Assembly: GCA_003132665.1 (NCBI GenBank) | Contig: PKYN01000001.1 | Span: 3,153-67,152 of the forward strand | DNA length: 64,000 nucleotides | Origin: Actinomycetota bacterium | Lineage (GTDB): Bacteria > Actinomycetota > Thermoleophilia > Gaiellales > Gaiellaceae | Direction: 5' to 3' | Shown here: positions 62,029 through 64,000 of the stretch, piece after piece | Position numbering within the stretch: position 1 is the stretch's first letter | Layout of the letters: each line of letters begins with the position of its first letter | Made by a program: the position numbers and the translations under genes | The notes under the pieces: generated by a model | The model's database searches: none | Seen by the model: the letters and a program-made list of their open reading frames with translations, nothing else | Told to the model about the DNA's origin: nothing

Positions 62029-64000
62029 GTGGAGGGAGGATCGAGCCAGCGGCTACCACCCGGAGCGGTCTACGAGCTGCTCAGCGAAGCGAACCTGGAA
62101 AGCGTTACGACCCTGGCTCAGGCCAGCGCGCTGGCCGAGGATCACCACGGCCCCTCCGGCCGGCGGCGCCTGATCGGCGTCGCGATGAACCTCGATCCGC
62201 GGATGCTGAGCCTCAAGGGCGGACGCACGCGCCAGCATCCCTTCTTCGATGACGTTCTGTTCGGAATCCGGATGCGCGCAGATGCCGGCAACGTCGATCT
62301 CCTTCTTCTTACCGCGCCGTCCAAACAAGTCAGCGGCGAAGCCAGCCACTACCGCGATATTTGCCTTCATCACGGGGCCGAAGGCATCGTCCTCGCTGCG
62401 TTCATCCCGGACGAGCCCGAGCTGGCCGAACTCGTCGCTTCCGGGTTTCCCACGGTTGCGATCGATACCCAGCTGTTCGGGCCGCGCGCCAGCTTCATCA
62501 GCTCGGACAACGTCGGCGGAGCCGCGGCGGCGGTTCGCCACCTGGCCGAGCAAGGCCGGAAACGCATCGCCTATATCGGCGCCTGGGGCCCGGAGCTGAC
62601 AAACATCGACCGCCGTCTCGGCTACGAAAGCGTCCTAGGCGAGTTCGGGCTCGAGCTGCACGAGGAGTACGTGATGCACGCCGGCTGGCTCCATCGGCCG
62701 GCTCACGACTTGACCCGTCAGGTACTGGAGCTTTCGGAGCCGCCAGATGCCATCTTCTGCGCCAGCGACGTGATGGCGATCGGAGCGATGTCGGCGATCG
62801 AAGAAGCGGGGCTGCGAATACCTGAAGACATCGCCGTGGCGGGATTCGGAGACAGCAACTACGCCTCTCTCGTGGCTCCCTCACTCACCAGCGTCCGCCA
62901 GAACCGAACTGGAATGGGGACCGCGGCAGTCGAAGCGATCCTGCGCATGCTCGACTCACCGGACAGCCCTCCACCCACATCCGTCCTTCCCGTCGAGCTG
63001 GTCGTGCGCGAGTCGACGGAAGCGCAGGCGCCTTCGAGCGCAAGTGCTTCAGCGAGCGGCGGCGAGGCGCGGCGCGACCGAATCGAGATCCTGAGCGGAC
63101 CGGTGATCGGGGAGCCTGCCTCACGCCTCTCTGCCGCGGCGCTGTTCCGAATCCTCGACGAGACCGGCGATGCCCTTCCAAAGGCTCCCAAAGCCGCGTC
63201 GGCGAAGCGGCTCCGGCAGGAGTGGCGGCCCGACAAGCGGCGCCTGGTTGCGCTCGCGCTCGATACCGCGCCCGACCAGAGCTTCCGTCATGCCTTCTTC
63301 GACGAGCTTTTCTATGGGCTTCGCGCACGCGCCTACATGCGAGGAGTCGATCTCCTGCTGATCACGAACGTGGGCACGAAGGCGGACGAACCACTCCCGC
63401 CGTTTCTCGAGCTCTGTACGAGATATCGAGCAGCCGGACTGATCGTCGGGTCGTTGTCGCTGGAAGAGCCCCCCGTGCAGGCGCTTGCCAGCTCGGACTA
63501 TCCCTGCGTAATGCTCGACGTCGACCTGCTCAGCGATCGTGTCGCCTTCGTCATGTCCGACAACGTCGGCGGCGGCGCCAAGGCGACTCGCCACCTGATC
63601 GAAACGGGTCACCGGAGAATCGCCTTCATCGGCGGCCGGGGCGAAGAGCGGCCCAGCGTCGATCGACGTTTCGGCTACCAGAGCGAATTGGCGCGCTCGG
63701 GCTTGCCTTGCCCCGAGGGATACGTCAGCATGGCGCGCTGGCTGCCCGATCTGGCCTTCGAGGCAACCCGGGCATTCCTGGCGCTGCCCGAGCCGCCAGA
63801 CGCCATCTTCTGCGCCAGCGACGTGATGGCGATCGGAGCGATGGCGGCGATCGAAGCGGCGGGACTGCGAATTCCCGACGACGTGGCGGTCGTCGGCTTC
63901 GACGACATCGACTACGCCCGCCTGGTCAAGCCCGCGCTGACAACCGTGTGCCAGAGCCAGGATGCGCTTGCCGAAGGCCTGATCGCGGCGATGCTCGATC
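62029..64000 (+). CDS. Tandem LacI-type sensor protein (two modules, partial)
   Basis: An open frame of at least 657 codons that runs off the right edge. From GTG 62029 it holds a complete module (about 62150-63020) and a second (about 63240-64000, incomplete), each with [16 protein letters not shown] or [30 protein letters not shown] or [31 protein letters not shown] and a closing VRQN/VCQS strand. Each is preceded by a helical 40-residue linker ([27 protein letters not shown]). No helix-turn-helix. The reading frame was checked codon by codon with no stop. Module 1 homologue lies upstream in another frame. Confidence 0.8.
   Translation, partial: MEGGSSQRLPPGAVYELLSEANLESVTTLAQASALAEDHHGPSGRRRLIGVAMNLDPRMLSLKGGRTRQHPFFDDVLFGIRMRADAGNVDLLLLTAPSKQVSGEASHYRDICLHHGAEGIVLAAFIPDEPELAELVASGFPTVAIDTQLFGPRASFISSDNVGGAAAAVRHLAEQGRKRIAYIGAWGPELTNIDRRLGYESVLGEFGLELHEEYVMHAGWLHRPAHDLTRQVLELSEPPDAIFCASDVMAIGAMSAIEEAGLRIPEDIAVAGFGDSNYASLVAPSLTSVRQNRTGMGTAAVEAILRMLDSPDSPPPTSVLPVELVVRESTEAQAPSSASASASGGEARRDRIEILSGPVIGEPASRLSAAALFRILDETGDALPKAPKAASAKRLRQEWRPDKRRLVALALDTAPDQSFRHAFFDELFYGLRARAYMRGVDLLLITNVGTKADEPLPPFLELCTRYRAAGLIVGSLSLEEPPVQALASSDYPCVMLDVDLLSDRVAFVMSDNVGGGAKATRHLIETGHRRIAFIGGRGEERPSVDRRFGYQSELARSGLPCPEGYVSMARWLPDLAFEATRAFLALPEPPDAIFCASDVMAIGAMAAIEAAGLRIPDDVAVVGFDDIDYARLVKPALTTVCQSQDALAEGLIAAMLD

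Overview
This is a 64 kb piece of a high-GC bacterial chromosome. It is gene-dense, and most genes overlap their neighbours by 4 to 10 bases with frequent GTG starts. Gene content points to Actinomycetota, probably Thermoleophilia (Gaiellales or Solirubrobacterales). The pointers are a K+-independent H+-pyrophosphatase, Rex, a YbdK-type ligase, an archaeal-type IMP cyclohydrolase, DUF1385 and a TrpC-TrpF fusion. That placement is an inference from content; no rRNA or tRNA gene was seen. I saw no phage, insertion sequence or CRISPR array.

Layout. 1-0.8 kb: start of a UvrD/PcrA helicase. 1.4-5.8 kb: a cobalamin-riboswitch operon of two exported DUF4430 proteins followed by ECF transporter T, A and S components. 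5.8-9 kb and 13-18.6 kb: a potassium/ion homeostasis region with a CPA1 antiporter, four RCK/TrkA-type proteins, TrkH, an APC permease-UspA fusion and a UspA protein. It is split by an L,D-transpeptidase pair and by a three-gene envelope acylation cassette (SGNH, MBOAT and a 44-residue microprotein). 18.6-26.3 kb: a TolB-like lipoprotein, H+-pyrophosphatase, a GCS2 ligase, a glycosyltransferase and Rex. 26.3-32.9 kb: tsaE-tsaB-rimI-tsaD coupled to a subtilase, with uracil-DNA glycosylase and an FmdB zinc ribbon upstream. 33.2-35 kb: panC-panB. 35-42.3 kb: a histidine kinase, uvrA, a serine hydrolase and a phosphoesterase. 42.3-50.7 kb: prfA-prmC-purO-tsaC and tdcB/ilvA-rpmE-DUF1385, with an NfeD-slipin pair and an OsmC protein between them. 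51-53.4 kb: an M23 peptidase, a PPOX-fold protein, a B12-binding mutase subunit and a cob(I)alamin adenosyltransferase. 54.6-60.9 kb: a complete trp operon, trpL-E-G-D-(55-codon ORF)-CF-B-A, with a Trp-rich leader peptide and attenuator terminator. 60.9-64 kb: three tandem LacI-type sensor modules without a DNA-binding domain, open at the window edge.

How the genes work together. The B12 operon imports a corrinoid, which the adenosyltransferase and B12-dependent mutase at 52-53 kb could use. With tsaB, tsaC, tsaD and tsaE the window holds the whole bacterial t6A tRNA-modification set in two operons, next to translation-termination genes (prfA, prmC).

The most interesting items are the DltX-like microprotein ending in FxYxxF behind an SGNH-MBOAT pair, the intrinsic-factor-like (DUF4430) B12 uptake operon, the HTH-less tandem LacI-sensor array, the trp leader with a compact TrpC-TrpF and a coupled small ORF, and a 60-bp inverted interspersed repeat.
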